From Halobacteriovoraceae bacterium (GTDB lineage: Bacteria > Bdellovibrionota > Bacteriovoracia > Bacteriovoracales > Bacteriovoracaceae): DNA of 64,000 bases. The notes under the pieces were generated by a model that saw only the letters and a list, made by a program, of their open reading frames with translations, ran no database searches and had not been told where the DNA came from. The translations under genes were made by a program, and so were the position numbers. Below are positions 55,342-64,000 of this stretch, in pieces (within the stretch, counting starts at the first letter, position 1; every line of letters begins with the position of its first letter). The stretch spans positions 1-64,000 of the forward strand of contig PAVS01000002.1 in NCBI GenBank assembly GCA_002713145.1, written 5' to 3'.

Positions 55342-57960
55342 ATGCTTACAGCTCAAGATATCCGTGAAAAATTTGTTCAATTCTTTGAGAAAAAAGGTCA
55401 CTCAAAAGTGGCTTCCTCATCCCTCATTCCCCAAAATGACCCAACAATCATGTTTGCCAATGCTGGGATGAATCAATTTAAAGATTATTTCACTGGTAAG
55501 GCCAATCCTGAAAATACCAGAGCGGTGAGCATTCAAAAATGTGTACGAGCTGGTGGTAAGCATAATGATTTAGAAAATGTTGGGTTCACAGCGAGACATC
55601 ATACTTTTTTCGAAATGCTGGGTAATTTTTCTTTCGGTGATTATTTTAAATCAGAAGCGATTGCCTTTGCTTGGGAATTTCTAACTAAAGAACTCAATAT
55701 ACCTGCAGATAAACTTTATATCACTGTTCATGATTCTGATGAGGAAGCACGAATGATTTGGCATAAAGAAATTGGTATTCCACTTGATCGAATTTTTTAT
55801 ATGGGTGATAAAGATAATTTCTGGGAAATGGGTGACGTCGGTCCCTGTGGTCCAAGTTCAGAAATATTTTATGATCACGGTCCAGATCATTCAGATGGAT
55901 CTGATACTAGCGAGTGTTTACTTCATGATGAAAGTCGTTATGTTGAAATTTGGAATCTGGTTTTCATGCAGTATGAAAAATTTATCAATACTGAGGGAGA
56001 AATTGAGAGGCGAGAACTTCCAAAGCCGAGTATAGATACAGGTGCTGGGCTAGAAAGACTTTCAGCTTGTCTTCAAAATGTTTATTGGAATTACGATATA
56101 GATACCTTTAAACCGATCATCGATCTGCTAGAAAAGATTTCTGGCAAAAAATATACTGATAAAGATGCCACGACAAGTATGCGAGTGATTTGTGATCATA
56201 TTCGCTCTGCTGTTATGCTCATCACCGATGGAGTTATTCCTGGGAACGAAGGGAGAGGTTATGTCCTCAGACGAATTATCAGAAGGGCCATCAGACACCT
56301 CAACGAACTCGGTATTAAAGAAATTAGTTTTTATAAACTTATTCCAGCGGTTTTTGAAAAACTAGGAGAAGAATACCCTCAAAATTTATCGAATGTGGCT
56401 CTTGCAGAAAAGATGCTCAAGCTCGAGGAAGAACGCTTTAGAAAAACCTTGAAAACAGGTTTGGAGCTTCTTAAAACAGAAATCAGTGATTTTAAACCAG
56501 GGGATATTCTCTCTGGTGAAATTTCATTTAAGCTTTATGATACCTATGGTTTTCCTATTGACCTAACTCAAACCATTTTAGAAGAAAAAGGGTTTGCTCT
56601 CGATCAAAAAGGATATGAAGAGCATATGGCCCGTCAAAAAGAAAGTTCAAAAGCTTCTTCAAATTTTAAAGTCCAAGAAAATAATTTAGAACTCTATTAT
56701 CAAGTAAAAGAGAAGTTTGGTGAAACTGAATTCACCGGTCATACGGAAGCAAACACTCAAGCGAAGTTATTAGCGACCATAGAAGAAGATCAGTTCGTAG
56801 CCCTTATTTTCAATAAAACTCCTTTCTACTCTGAAGGGGGTGGTCAAGTTGGTGACACCGGTTTTATCTATGATACCCATGGCAATCAGATGGCCAAAGT
56901 GATTGACACCCAATCCCCTGTTGAAGGTCTCATCGTGCATTATTGTGATGAAGTTTCAGATGTAGAACTGGAGCAAGAATATCTACTCAGTATTCAAGCC
57001 GACAGAAGGGCCCTTATTAAAAGAAATCACTCTGCAACTCACCTGCTCCAGGCAGCTTTAATTAAAGTTTTGGGGGCACATGTTAAACAATCCGGCTCCA
57101 GAGTCTCTGAAGAATCCTTGCGTTTTGATTTTACTCATCCTGAAGCTATGACGAGAGAACAAATAAACCAAGTTGAAATTCTCGTTAATCAGCAAATTGC
57201 ACTTGGCTTACCTGTGCAAGTCGAGATGATGAGTAAAGATGATGCCACCGCAAAAGGAGCGATGGCGCTTTTTGGGGAAAAATATGGGGATACAGTTCGC
57301 ACGCTGCTCATGGGAGATTTTTCTTTCGAATTATGTGGGGGAACTCATGTACAAAACACCAGTGAAATAGGAAGCTTTGTGATTACCAGCGAATCATCCC
57401 TATCAAGCGGAGTTCGTAGAATTGAAGCTGTCTCTTCATTAGGGGCAATGAATTATTTGAATGCGCGTTCAAATACCCTCGCTGAAATTGAGAGAATTTT
57501 CTCTACGGGAAGAGAGCAAATCGTAAACCGCATCCAGGGTCTGCAAAAAGATTTAAAATCAAAAAATAAAGAAATAGAAAGTTTGCAGGATAAACTACAA
57601 GAGATCAATGCCAAGAGCATGTTTGATCATAAGATTGATTTAGGAAAAGAATTTCAACTAGTCTTAAGTGAACAAAAAGGAGTTTCTCCTAAAGACTTTC
57701 GCAGTCTCTCTGATAAATTTATTAATCAAAATAAAAAAGATGTTCTTCTTTTACTTGCTGAAGAAAAAGGAAAACTCTCCTATCTCCTACGAACAGCAAA
57801 AGAGAATAAAGAAATTCATTGTTCACAGATCTTAAAAAACAGCCAAGAGGTGATAGGTGGTCGTGGGGGTGGAAAGCCCGATATGGCCCAGGGGTCTGGT
57901 GCAGCTGAAAACAAAGCGGCTTTTGTCGAAAAAATAAAATCAGAATTAAAAGGAGTTTAG
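55342..57960 (+). CDS. alaS: Alanyl-tRNA synthetase
   Basis: An 872-residue class II synthetase. The aminoacylation domain includes FFEMLGNFSFGDYFK and GRGYVLRRIIRRA; the editing domain has HSATHLLQAAL and the zinc-site CGGTHV; a coiled coil and the C-Ala domain end in RGGGKPDMAQGSG. Length is normal. It charges tRNA-Ala, including the two UGC isoacceptors in this window, whose G3-U70 pair it recognises. AAGG lies before the ATG. Confidence 0.98.
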   Translation: MLTAQDIREKFVQFFEKKGHSKVASSSLIPQNDPTIMFANAGMNQFKDYFTGKANPENTRAVSIQKCVRAGGKHNDLENVGFTARHHTFFEMLGNFSFGDYFKSEAIAFAWEFLTKELNIPADKLYITVHDSDEEARMIWHKEIGIPLDRIFYMGDKDNFWEMGDVGPCGPSSEIFYDHGPDHSDGSDTSECLLHDESRYVEIWNLVFMQYEKFINTEGEIERRELPKPSIDTGAGLERLSACLQNVYWNYDIDTFKPIIDLLEKISGKKYTDKDATTSMRVICDHIRSAVMLITDGVIPGNEGRGYVLRRIIRRAIRHLNELGIKEISFYKLIPAVFEKLGEEYPQNLSNVALAEKMLKLEEERFRKTLKTGLELLKTEISDFKPGDILSGEISFKLYDTYGFPIDLTQTILEEKGFALDQKGYEEHMARQKESSKASSNFKVQENNLELYYQVKEKFGETEFTGHTEANTQAKLLATIEEDQFVALIFNKTPFYSEGGGQVGDTGFIYDTHGNQMAKVIDTQSPVEGLIVHYCDEVSDVELEQEYLLSIQADRRALIKRNHSATHLLQAALIKVLGAHVKQSGSRVSEESLRFDFTHPEAMTREQINQVEILVNQQIALGLPVQVEMMSKDDATAKGAMALFGEKYGDTVRTLLMGDFSFELCGGTHVQNTSEIGSFVITSESSLSSGVRRIEAVSSLGAMNYLNARSNTLAEIERIFSTGREQIVNRIQGLQKDLKSKNKEIESLQDKLQEINAKSMFDHKIDLGKEFQLVLSEQKGVSPKDFRSLSDKFINQNKKDVLLLLAEEKGKLSYLLRTAKENKEIHCSQILKNSQEVIGGRGGGKPDMAQGSGAAENKAAFVEKIKSELKGV

Positions 57961-59691
57961 ATGAAGGCTTGGAGTCTCATTGCGATCTTATTGATAAGTT
58001 TAGCATGTACTAAAAAGGATTCGGCCAGGGAAAACTCGCTGAATTGGGCGCTCTCATCCGCACTCTCAACGATTGATCCTGCCCTTTGCTATGACACTGT
58101 TTCTTCGAAGGTGGTCTACCAAGTCTATGAAACTCTTTATGAATATGAATACCTCGTGCGTCCCTACCAACTCAAGCCCCTTTTAGCAGAGGATATGCCG
58201 CTGGTCACTGATGAAGGTAAGACTTATAAAATTAAAATCAAAGATGGCATTTATTTTCATGACTCAACTCATTTTGGAGGCAAGCGTAGAAAACTAAAAG
58301 CTCAAGACTTTATCAATCAAATCAAAAGAGTCGCTTATGTACCCACTCAATCAACTGGGTGGTGGATGTTTGACAATAAAGTTATTGGACTCAATGAGTT
58401 TCGAGAAAAAGCTAAAACCTTAGAAGATTTTTTTAAGCTAGATGTCCCAGGTCTACAAGCACCAGATGACCAAACACTGATCATAAAACTTAAAGAGCCT
58501 TATCCTCAATTGCAATATGTACTTGCGATGGCTTTTAGCACCCCCATGCCAGAAGAAGTCATCAAAGGTACAAAAAATGAATTAGATGCCAGTAATACTA
58601 TGATTGGAACAGGCCCTTATCAATTAGTAGAAAGAAACCATGGTCTTAATATAAAATTAAAAAAGTTTAAAAATTATCATACCCAAACTTATCCAGCTAA
58701 TGGCGACCGCATTTCTTATGAGAAAAAACTTCTTACTGACCGAGGTAAGGAGCTTCCTTTCATTGATCGTATAAACTTTCATATCATTAAAGAAGATCAA
58801 ACTCGCTGGTTAAAATTTATGAACAAGGAAATCGACGCTATTGTTCTCAGAAAAGATCAAATTCCTATAGCGATTGGTCCAAGTGGACAACTTAAAGAAG
58901 AGTTTCAAGGACAAGGAATTGAACTGCAAGTGGCCCCCACCCTTACTTATTGGTGGCTAGCTTTTAATATGAAACATCCTATTATTGGTAAGAACCTCAA
59001 ACTTAGACAGGCTATTGCTCATGCGGTTAATATTGATGAATACATTCAAAAATTCACCCATAATATTTCTTTGAAAGCTAATTCTATCTACCCTCCTGGT
59101 GTTTTTGGTTATTCACCTTCCAATATTCTTCCTTATGACTATAATCCCGCCAAAGCAAAAAAATTATTAGCGGAAGCAGGTTATCCAGAAGGTAAAGGTC
59201 TGCCCGAGTTTAATTATGATGTGAGAGGGTCCTCTACCGTATCAAGGCAGATGGGTGAGTACATCCAAAAAGAATTAGAAAGTATTGGCATAAAACTAAA
59301 ATTAAATATCAATACTTTTCCAGGCTTTCTTAACAAAGCAAGAACGGGTCAATTAGAAATCTGGCAGGGGGGATGGCAGATGGACTATCCTGATCCAGAA
59401 AATGTCATTCAACTTTTTATCACCAAGAACCACTCCCCTGGTCCCAACTCAACCTTTTACTCAAACAAAGAGGTTGATAAACTCTATCAAGAATTATTCT
59501 CGGTTAAAAATGAAGCTGAAGTCAAAGAAATCACCAGTAAAGTTCAAAAAATCGTGAACAAAGATCTTCCTTGGGTAATGCAGTTTTATACAAGAAATTA
59601 TATTTTACATCATACATATGTAAAAAATTTCCGCCAGTCTGATTTGATTAATAACAATTTCAAGTATTTAAGAATTAGCACTAAAAACTAA
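57961..59691 (+). CDS. Peptide-type ABC transporter substrate-binding lipoprotein
   Basis: A 576-residue SBP family 5 (OppA/DppA-like) protein. The lipobox is LISLAC with C16, so it should be lipid-anchored on the periplasmic side. Family marks are ALSSALSTIDPAL, TYKIKIKDGIYFHD, GTGPYQL and DYPDPENVI. The permease and ATPase genes are not in the window, so it may feed a distant transporter. Its ATG touches the alaS stop (TAG-ATG), so it is coupled to that housekeeping gene. Confidence 0.93.
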   Translation: MKAWSLIAILLISLACTKKDSARENSLNWALSSALSTIDPALCYDTVSSKVVYQVYETLYEYEYLVRPYQLKPLLAEDMPLVTDEGKTYKIKIKDGIYFHDSTHFGGKRRKLKAQDFINQIKRVAYVPTQSTGWWMFDNKVIGLNEFREKAKTLEDFFKLDVPGLQAPDDQTLIIKLKEPYPQLQYVLAMAFSTPMPEEVIKGTKNELDASNTMIGTGPYQLVERNHGLNIKLKKFKNYHTQTYPANGDRISYEKKLLTDRGKELPFIDRINFHIIKEDQTRWLKFMNKEIDAIVLRKDQIPIAIGPSGQLKEEFQGQGIELQVAPTLTYWWLAFNMKHPIIGKNLKLRQAIAHAVNIDEYIQKFTHNISLKANSIYPPGVFGYSPSNILPYDYNPAKAKKLLAEAGYPEGKGLPEFNYDVRGSSTVSRQMGEYIQKELESIGIKLKLNINTFPGFLNKARTGQLEIWQGGWQMDYPDPENVIQLFITKNHSPGPNSTFYSNKEVDKLYQELFSVKNEAEVKEITSKVQKIVNKDLPWVMQFYTRNYILHHTYVKNFRQSDLINNNFKYLRISTKN

Positions 59692-59764
59692 GAATTTTTG
59701 TTTAAGTATTTCATAACGATCTCGAAAAGCTATATAAGAAGGCATTTAAGCCTTAGAGGTAATT

Positions 59765-60163
59765 ATGAAAACATCCTGCAAGACATTCATGACACTCCTG
59801 CTAGTTTTGACTAGCTTTCAACTCTTTGCTGAAGATCACGTGATCTACGCCATCGACCAAGATATCCCCATGGGCTATGAAAACGAGATCATCAAAAAGA
59901 ATTTTTATGTCAATATGGGCTCAAATCAGGGTCTTAAAGAAGGAACTGTCTTAGAAGTTCACAGAACTGTTTCAAATTTAAATCCTTATAATAACAAATC
60001 GAGAATCAACTATTCCGTTAAAATTGGTGAAATTGAAGTTCTCCATGTGCAAGAGAATGCAGCCATCACCCAACTTAAAGATTTAGCTGTAGGTAAAAAC
60101 ACTCCTTTGTTCGAAATCAACAATTTGATGATAGGTGACAAAGTCTCTGTGAACGTGAATTAA
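59765..60163 (+). CDS. Small secreted protein, FlgT-C-like fold candidate
   Basis: A 132-residue protein with a signal peptide cut near FAEDH. The part NFYVNMGSNQGLKEGTVLEVHR and the closing MIGDKVSV suggest a small beta-barrel-like domain similar to the C-terminal part of FlgT-like proteins (YVNLGSxxGLKxG). The resemblance is by eye only. GAGGT precedes the ATG. It ends against the gene at 60160 with a 4-base overlap. Confidence 0.6.
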   Translation: MKTSCKTFMTLLLVLTSFQLFAEDHVIYAIDQDIPMGYENEIIKKNFYVNMGSNQGLKEGTVLEVHRTVSNLNPYNNKSRINYSVKIGEIEVLHVQENAAITQLKDLAVGKNTPLFEINNLMIGDKVSVNVN

Positions 60164-60393
60164 TCTAGAATGTGTTTAAATTTTACAAGTTGAGTGTAGA
60201 GAGTGTCCTTTTCGATGCTCAAAGTTCTGAGTTCTAACATATAAATCTTGAATGCATCAAATTTCGCTCCCTTAACAATAATTTTTCTAATTTTTCTTCC
60301 TTGATAGTAACCCGTAAAATGAAATTCATTTTTTGCTCTGGCCCTGCGCAGCGGTTGAGATATGAGGAATATATTTTCCGGTAGTAGACTCAT
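60160..60393 (-). CDS. Small basic hypothetical protein
   Basis: A 77-residue protein, Lys/Arg-rich, without signal peptide or membrane segment (RRARAKNEFHFTGYYQGRKIRKIIVKG). Amino acid use looks like coding sequence. No Shine-Dalgarno is visible before its ATG and no family is apparent. It may be a nucleic-acid-binding protein because of its charge; that is a guess. Confidence 0.5.
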   Translation of the reverse strand: MSLLPENIFLISQPLRRARAKNEFHFTGYYQGRKIRKIIVKGAKFDAFKIYMLELRTLSIEKDTLYTQLVKFKHILD

Positions 60394-60484
60394 TTTATTT
60401 TTTTCGCAATTTCTTAATAACTTTAGCCGATATAACTCATGAATATTATTATTAATACTTTTTTAAAAGGTTCAATTTTTTCCT

Positions 60485-62302
60485 ATGAAACTGGCAAAAT
60501 ATACTGTCTGTGACATGCTTAAATATAGAGTCAACAAAACCCCGAAATCCAATGCCATTGGATGGATTGATAATAACTCTGTCCACTTTTATAATTTTGA
60601 AACTTATCAATCAACCATTGAGTCCATAAGTGTGGCGTTTTTAAGTTTTGGAATAAAAAAGAGTTCCAAAATCGCACTACTCTCTAACACGAGAAAAGAA
60701 TGGCATATTTTAGATTTTGGAATACTATGCTCTGGTGCTATCACTGTTCCTATTTATCCTAGCTATAAAGCCGAGGATATACTCTTTATTTTAAATCACT
60801 CTGAAGCTGAGTACATCATCGTCGAAAATCAATCTCAATTTCAGAAACTGATTGAGATAAGTGACCAGCTCGAACATCTAAAAAGAGTTTTCACGATTGA
60901 AAATATTGAAAACGAGTTCATTGGCAAACTCAAACAACCCTTAACAGTTTTAAGCTACGATGAACTTATCAATCATGGTATCCAGGAGCGCCAATCTCAT
61001 CCCGATCTATTTCAAATTACGATCGAAGGAATTCACCCGCCAGATCTAGCCACAATTATTTATACATCGGGGACGACAGGCCAACCTAAAGGAGCAGTCA
61101 TCACTCACGAAGCTCTCTTTAAAGTGTTGGAGAATATTGATGTCTTTACCCACAATGCTTTTCACAGCGGTGATAGATTTTTAACTTACTTACCCCTGGC
61201 CCATGTTCTTGGTCGATGTGAATCTTTTTTAACGGTGCTTTTTGGTTGTGAGACGGTCTATGCGGAATCAATGGCCAATCTTATTCCTAATATGCAATTG
61301 GTAAAACCAACTCTGATGACCGGTGTGCCTAGAGTTTTTGAAAAAATATACGAAGAAATTCAAAAGAAAATGAATGAGAACCCACTCAAGAAAACGCTTC
61401 TTGAAAATGCCATGCTGGCAGCTAATTCTTATTTCAACACTATCGATAATGATCGGACTCCAAGCTCAGGACAAATTTTAGCTTATCAATTATCTAAAAA
61501 ATTAGTCCTTGCCCAGATCTATCAAAAATTTGGAGGAAAAATCAGATTTTTTATCTCGGGGGGTGCCCCCTTATCCCCTGAAATTATTTCTTTTCTTCGA
61601 AATTGCTCTCTGACGATTCTTGAAGGTTATGGATTAACAGAAACTGTAGCCCCTTGTTGTATTAATCCTCTCAATAAACAGATGATTGGAACTGTAGGAC
61701 AACCTATCGGAGATGTCTGTCTCAAGATTGCAGCTGATGGGGAAATATTGATTCAGTCTAAGGCCTTATTTAAAGAATATTATAAAAACCCAAAAGCCAC
61801 TGCCGAGGTTTTTACCGAAGATCATTGGTTTAAAACAGGTGATATTGGTTATATTAATGATTTAGGTTTTCTGAAAATTACAGATCGCAAAAAAGATATC
61901 ATTATCACCAGTGGTGGGAAAAACGTTGCTCCTCAAAAAATTGAAAATCTTTTAAAACTAGACCCTCTTATTGCTCAAGCCGTGGTTATTGGGGATCAAA
62001 GAAAATTTCTCACAGCACTCTTAAGTGTGGATCGTGAACAATTAACAAATATGCAAGATGAGTTGGGTATAGAAGAAAGTTTAGAGCTGGAACAAGCCAT
62101 TAATCACCCAGCTGTGACCACTTACATGCAAAAAATCATTGAGCAGGTCAATGAAAACCTTGCTAGTTTTGAGACCATCAAAAATTTTCGCGTTCTCCCC
62201 ATTGAGTTATCTCAGGAGAACTTTCTCACACCATCTCTCAAGATAAAACGCAAAGCGATACTAAACGAGTATAAGTCACTGATTGACGCAATGTACAAGT
62301 AG
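60485..62302 (+). CDS. Long-chain fatty-acid-CoA ligase-like AMP-forming enzyme
   Basis: A 605-residue ANL-superfamily enzyme. The phosphate loop is IIYTSGTTGQPKG, then YGLTETVAP, KTGDIGYIN and ITDRKKDIIITSGGKNVAPQ; the gate region PLAHVLGRCE fits the long-chain group. It activates a fatty acid as acyl-AMP and then acyl-CoA, for import or recycling of prey or membrane lipids in this kind of bacterium (inferred). It is a monocistronic-looking gene before rpoZ. Confidence 0.92.
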   Translation: MKLAKYTVCDMLKYRVNKTPKSNAIGWIDNNSVHFYNFETYQSTIESISVAFLSFGIKKSSKIALLSNTRKEWHILDFGILCSGAITVPIYPSYKAEDILFILNHSEAEYIIVENQSQFQKLIEISDQLEHLKRVFTIENIENEFIGKLKQPLTVLSYDELINHGIQERQSHPDLFQITIEGIHPPDLATIIYTSGTTGQPKGAVITHEALFKVLENIDVFTHNAFHSGDRFLTYLPLAHVLGRCESFLTVLFGCETVYAESMANLIPNMQLVKPTLMTGVPRVFEKIYEEIQKKMNENPLKKTLLENAMLAANSYFNTIDNDRTPSSGQILAYQLSKKLVLAQIYQKFGGKIRFFISGGAPLSPEIISFLRNCSLTILEGYGLTETVAPCCINPLNKQMIGTVGQPIGDVCLKIAADGEILIQSKALFKEYYKNPKATAEVFTEDHWFKTGDIGYINDLGFLKITDRKKDIIITSGGKNVAPQKIENLLKLDPLIAQAVVIGDQRKFLTALLSVDREQLTNMQDELGIEESLELEQAINHPAVTTYMQKIIEQVNENLASFETIKNFRVLPIELSQENFLTPSLKIKRKAILNEYKSLIDAMYK

Positions 62303-62371
62303 CTATATGATTGACTTTTCTCGGTTAAATCACTATAAATTCTATTCATTTAATTTTTTTAAGAGGTAAAT

Positions 62372-62584
62372 ATGGCAAGAGTAACGATTGAAGATTGCTT
62401 AGAGAAAGTAGAAAACAGATATGAATTAGTTCATTTAACTGCTAAACGAGTTAAGCAACTTAAAGAAGGTGATGACGCCCTCGTAAGAAGTAAAAACAAA
62501 GAAATCGTTACGGCCCTTAGAGAAATTGCAGCGGATAAAGTTGTTCATGCTCCAATCGAAGAGTACGATTCAGACGAATTTTAA
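62372..62584 (+). CDS. rpoZ: RNA polymerase omega subunit
   Basis: A 70-residue omega subunit: [30 protein letters not shown] is the conserved core, followed by the [12 protein letters not shown] helix and an acidic tail. It helps assemble RNA polymerase around beta-prime. AAGAGG lies before the ATG and a terminator follows at once. In many genomes rpoZ neighbours spoT or gmk; neither is here. Confidence 0.96.
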   Translation: MARVTIEDCLEKVENRYELVHLTAKRVKQLKEGDDALVRSKNKEIVTALREIAADKVVHAPIEEYDSDEF

Positions 62585-62602
62585 TTTTATTTATTTTATA
62601 TA

Positions 62603-62635
62603 AAAAAAGAGCCGTCATTAAGACGGCTTTTTTTA
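62603..62635 (+). terminator. Bidirectional terminator between rpoZ and lon
   Basis: AGCCGTC/GACGGCT with a five-base loop, with As on the left and Ts on the right. It serves the convergent rpoZ and second lon genes. Confidence 0.88.
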
Positions 62636-62639
62636 TGCC

Positions 62640-64000
62640 TTATTTTTTATTCAAAGCTATTTTGAGCACTTCATCAAAATGTTCCACCGGATAGAATTTA
62701 AGACCTTTCCTATGACGATCAGGAACTTCTTTAAGATCTTTTGCATTATCTTGAGGGAGGATGATTTCTTTAATCCCAGCTCTTTTAGCTGCAAGAACTT
62801 TCTCTTTAATTCCACCCACAGGCAGAACTTTTCCCGTCAGACTTAACTCTCCGGTCATGGCCACACTTCCTTTCACTTTCTTATTCTTAGCCAGAGAGTA
62901 AAGGGCCAAGGCCATAGTGATCCCCGCACTCGGACCATCTTTCGGTGTCGCCCCGGCAGGAAGATGCAAGTGAACTTCATGACTGGTTAAAAAATCGAGA
63001 GAATCTTCAGGAGTTGGATTTTTAGGTCCTCCTGTTTCTAGATTTTTTTCAATGCTCTTTTTTGTTTTAGCTTTTTTCTTTTTTGTCACAACGACTTTTT
63101 GTTTATTAATTTCATCCTGCAGTTTTTTCTGAATATAACTATAAGCAATCACCGCTGACTCATTCATAACATCCCCCATCTGTCCGGTAAGCTTAAAGCC
63201 TTTACCTTTTACAGGCAGGGTTTCAACAAATAAGATTTCTCCTCCAAATGAAGTCCAAGCTAGCCCTGTCACAACACCTGGGGTAAGTGGTTTTTGCGCC
63301 ACTTCGGACTGAAAAACTTTAGGTCCTAAAATCGCTTCTAAATCTGCCGGTTTCGGTGAGAATTTCGAAGGCTTTTTTGAACTTACTTTTTTCAATGCCG
63401 CATGTCTGCACAGCTTGGCCACATACTGTTCCATTCGACGCACACCTGCTTCTCTAGCATAGTTTCCGATGAGTGCTTTCAGTGTGGTTTGAGTGAGTGA
63501 GAAATCTTTGCTGGTTAGACCATGTTTTTTTAATTGTTTTGGGATAACCCATTTCATAGCAATGGAGAGCTTCTCTTCCATGGTATAACCGCTCAACTCA
63601 ATGAGTTCCATTCTATCGAGGAGTGCTTCTGGAATTTCACCGATATAGTTTGCTGTGGCAATAAATAAAACTTTTGAAAGATCAAAAGGCACATCGAGAT
63701 AATTATCGATAAACGATTTATTTTGTTCAGGGTCTAGTACCTCTAGCAGCGCTGAACCTGGGTCACCTTGAAAGGAGCGACCAAGTTTATCAATCTCATC
63801 TAGCATGATAACTGGATTATTGACTTCAACTCTTTTAAGGGCTTGGATCAGTTTACCTGGCATGGCCCCAACATATGTTCTTCTATGACCTTTTATTTCT
63901 GCTTCATCTCTCATACCACCGAGAGAGAACCTATAAAATTTCCTATTCAAAGCATTAGCTACTGAATGACCAAGAGAAGTTTTACCTACCCCAGGAGGTC
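62640..64000 (-). CDS. lon: Second Lon protease, truncated by the window edge
   Basis: The C-terminal 453 residues of a second Lon; the gene continues beyond 64000. At the edge the frame reads through the Walker A (PPGVGKTSLG), then GHRRTYVGAMPG, Walker B VIMLDEIDKLG, and the protease dyad in PKDGPSAG and GGIKEK. Unlike the first copy, a Lys-rich insertion of about 35-45 residues (TKKKKAKTKK, then a Pro/Glu stretch) lies in the protease domain before the catalytic serine. The two copies differ throughout, so they are old paralogues with perhaps different substrates. Confidence 0.95.
   Translation of the reverse strand, partial: PPGVGKTSLGHSVANALNRKFYRFSLGGMRDEAEIKGHRRTYVGAMPGKLIQALKRVEVNNPVIMLDEIDKLGRSFQGDPGSALLEVLDPEQNKSFIDNYLDVPFDLSKVLFIATANYIGEIPEALLDRMELIELSGYTMEEKLSIAMKWVIPKQLKKHGLTSKDFSLTQTTLKALIGNYAREAGVRRMEQYVAKLCRHAALKKVSSKKPSKFSPKPADLEAILGPKVFQSEVAQKPLTPGVVTGLAWTSFGGEILFVETLPVKGKGFKLTGQMGDVMNESAVIAYSYIQKKLQDEINKQKVVVTKKKKAKTKKSIEKNLETGGPKNPTPEDSLDFLTSHEVHLHLPAGATPKDGPSAGITMALALYSLAKNKKVKGSVAMTGELSLTGKVLPVGGIKEKVLAAKRAGIKEIILPQDNAKDLKEVPDRHRKGLKFYPVEHFDEVLKIALNKK

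Overview
The window comes from an AT-rich (by eye about 35-38% GC) Gram-negative bacterium. An rRNA operon, two tandem flagellins behind a FliA-type promoter, a Flp/Tad pilus operon, two Lon proteases and a CheY/CheX pair together suggest the Bdellovibrionota, probably the Bacteriovorax/Halobacteriovorax side. This placement is an inference from gene content and composition; the 16S gene at 334-1881 would settle it. Most of the window is chromosomal core with dense co-oriented operons. I see no IS element, CRISPR array, prophage or attachment site.

Layout. 1-2480: the start of an rRNA operon on the minus strand (16S, tRNA-Ala, tRNA-Ile, with the 23S beyond the left edge), preceded by a separate tRNA-Ala with its own promoter and terminator. 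2510-4865: an unrecognised membrane protein, then a coiled-coil protein paired with a stand-alone FliG-like domain. 4868-15047: a seven-gene minus-strand run (glmU, glmS, UvrD/PcrA helicase, AsmA-like protein, mtnA, Ppx/GppA, cyclic-nucleotide-binding protein) joining amino-sugar precursor synthesis, repair, methionine salvage and nucleotide signalling. 15250-18981: lon, then a CheY-like receiver coupled to a CheX-like phosphatase candidate. 19052-21424: two tiny secreted acidic peptides of one family and an RHS/YD-repeat protein. 21500-29392: a complete-looking Tad pilus operon (several Flp/TadE-like pilins, prepilin peptidase, CpaB, secretin, a TadZ-TadA fusion ATPase, one TadB/C platform protein). 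29513-29703: a structured small RNA, probably 6S RNA. 30296-33365: an epimerase-like protein and two flagellin genes.

33400-46016: housekeeping genes including a UbiB-family kinase, greA, recG, an FHA protein, a distant RelA/SpoT-fold protein, recA-recX-ung. 46013-55262: the most accessory part, with a GSIKKGV-repeat secreted protein, a chimera of a type IV prepilin N-terminus and a phage-type S74 chaperone C-terminus, a GT-C-like membrane protein, and an overlapping operon of GT2 glycosyltransferase, HprK-like kinase and nucleotidyltransferase. 55342-64000: alaS, an oligopeptide-binding lipoprotein, a long-chain acyl-CoA ligase, rpoZ and a second, edge-truncated lon.

The main leads are the pilin-S74 chimera, the TadZ-TadA fusion, the GT2/HprK-like/NTase operon, the divergent RelA/SpoT-fold protein, the isolated FliG domain, twin secreted micropeptides, a six-residue leader peptide coupled to a flagellin, and two genes whose Shine-Dalgarno spacing and signal or fold requirements point to AUA start codons.
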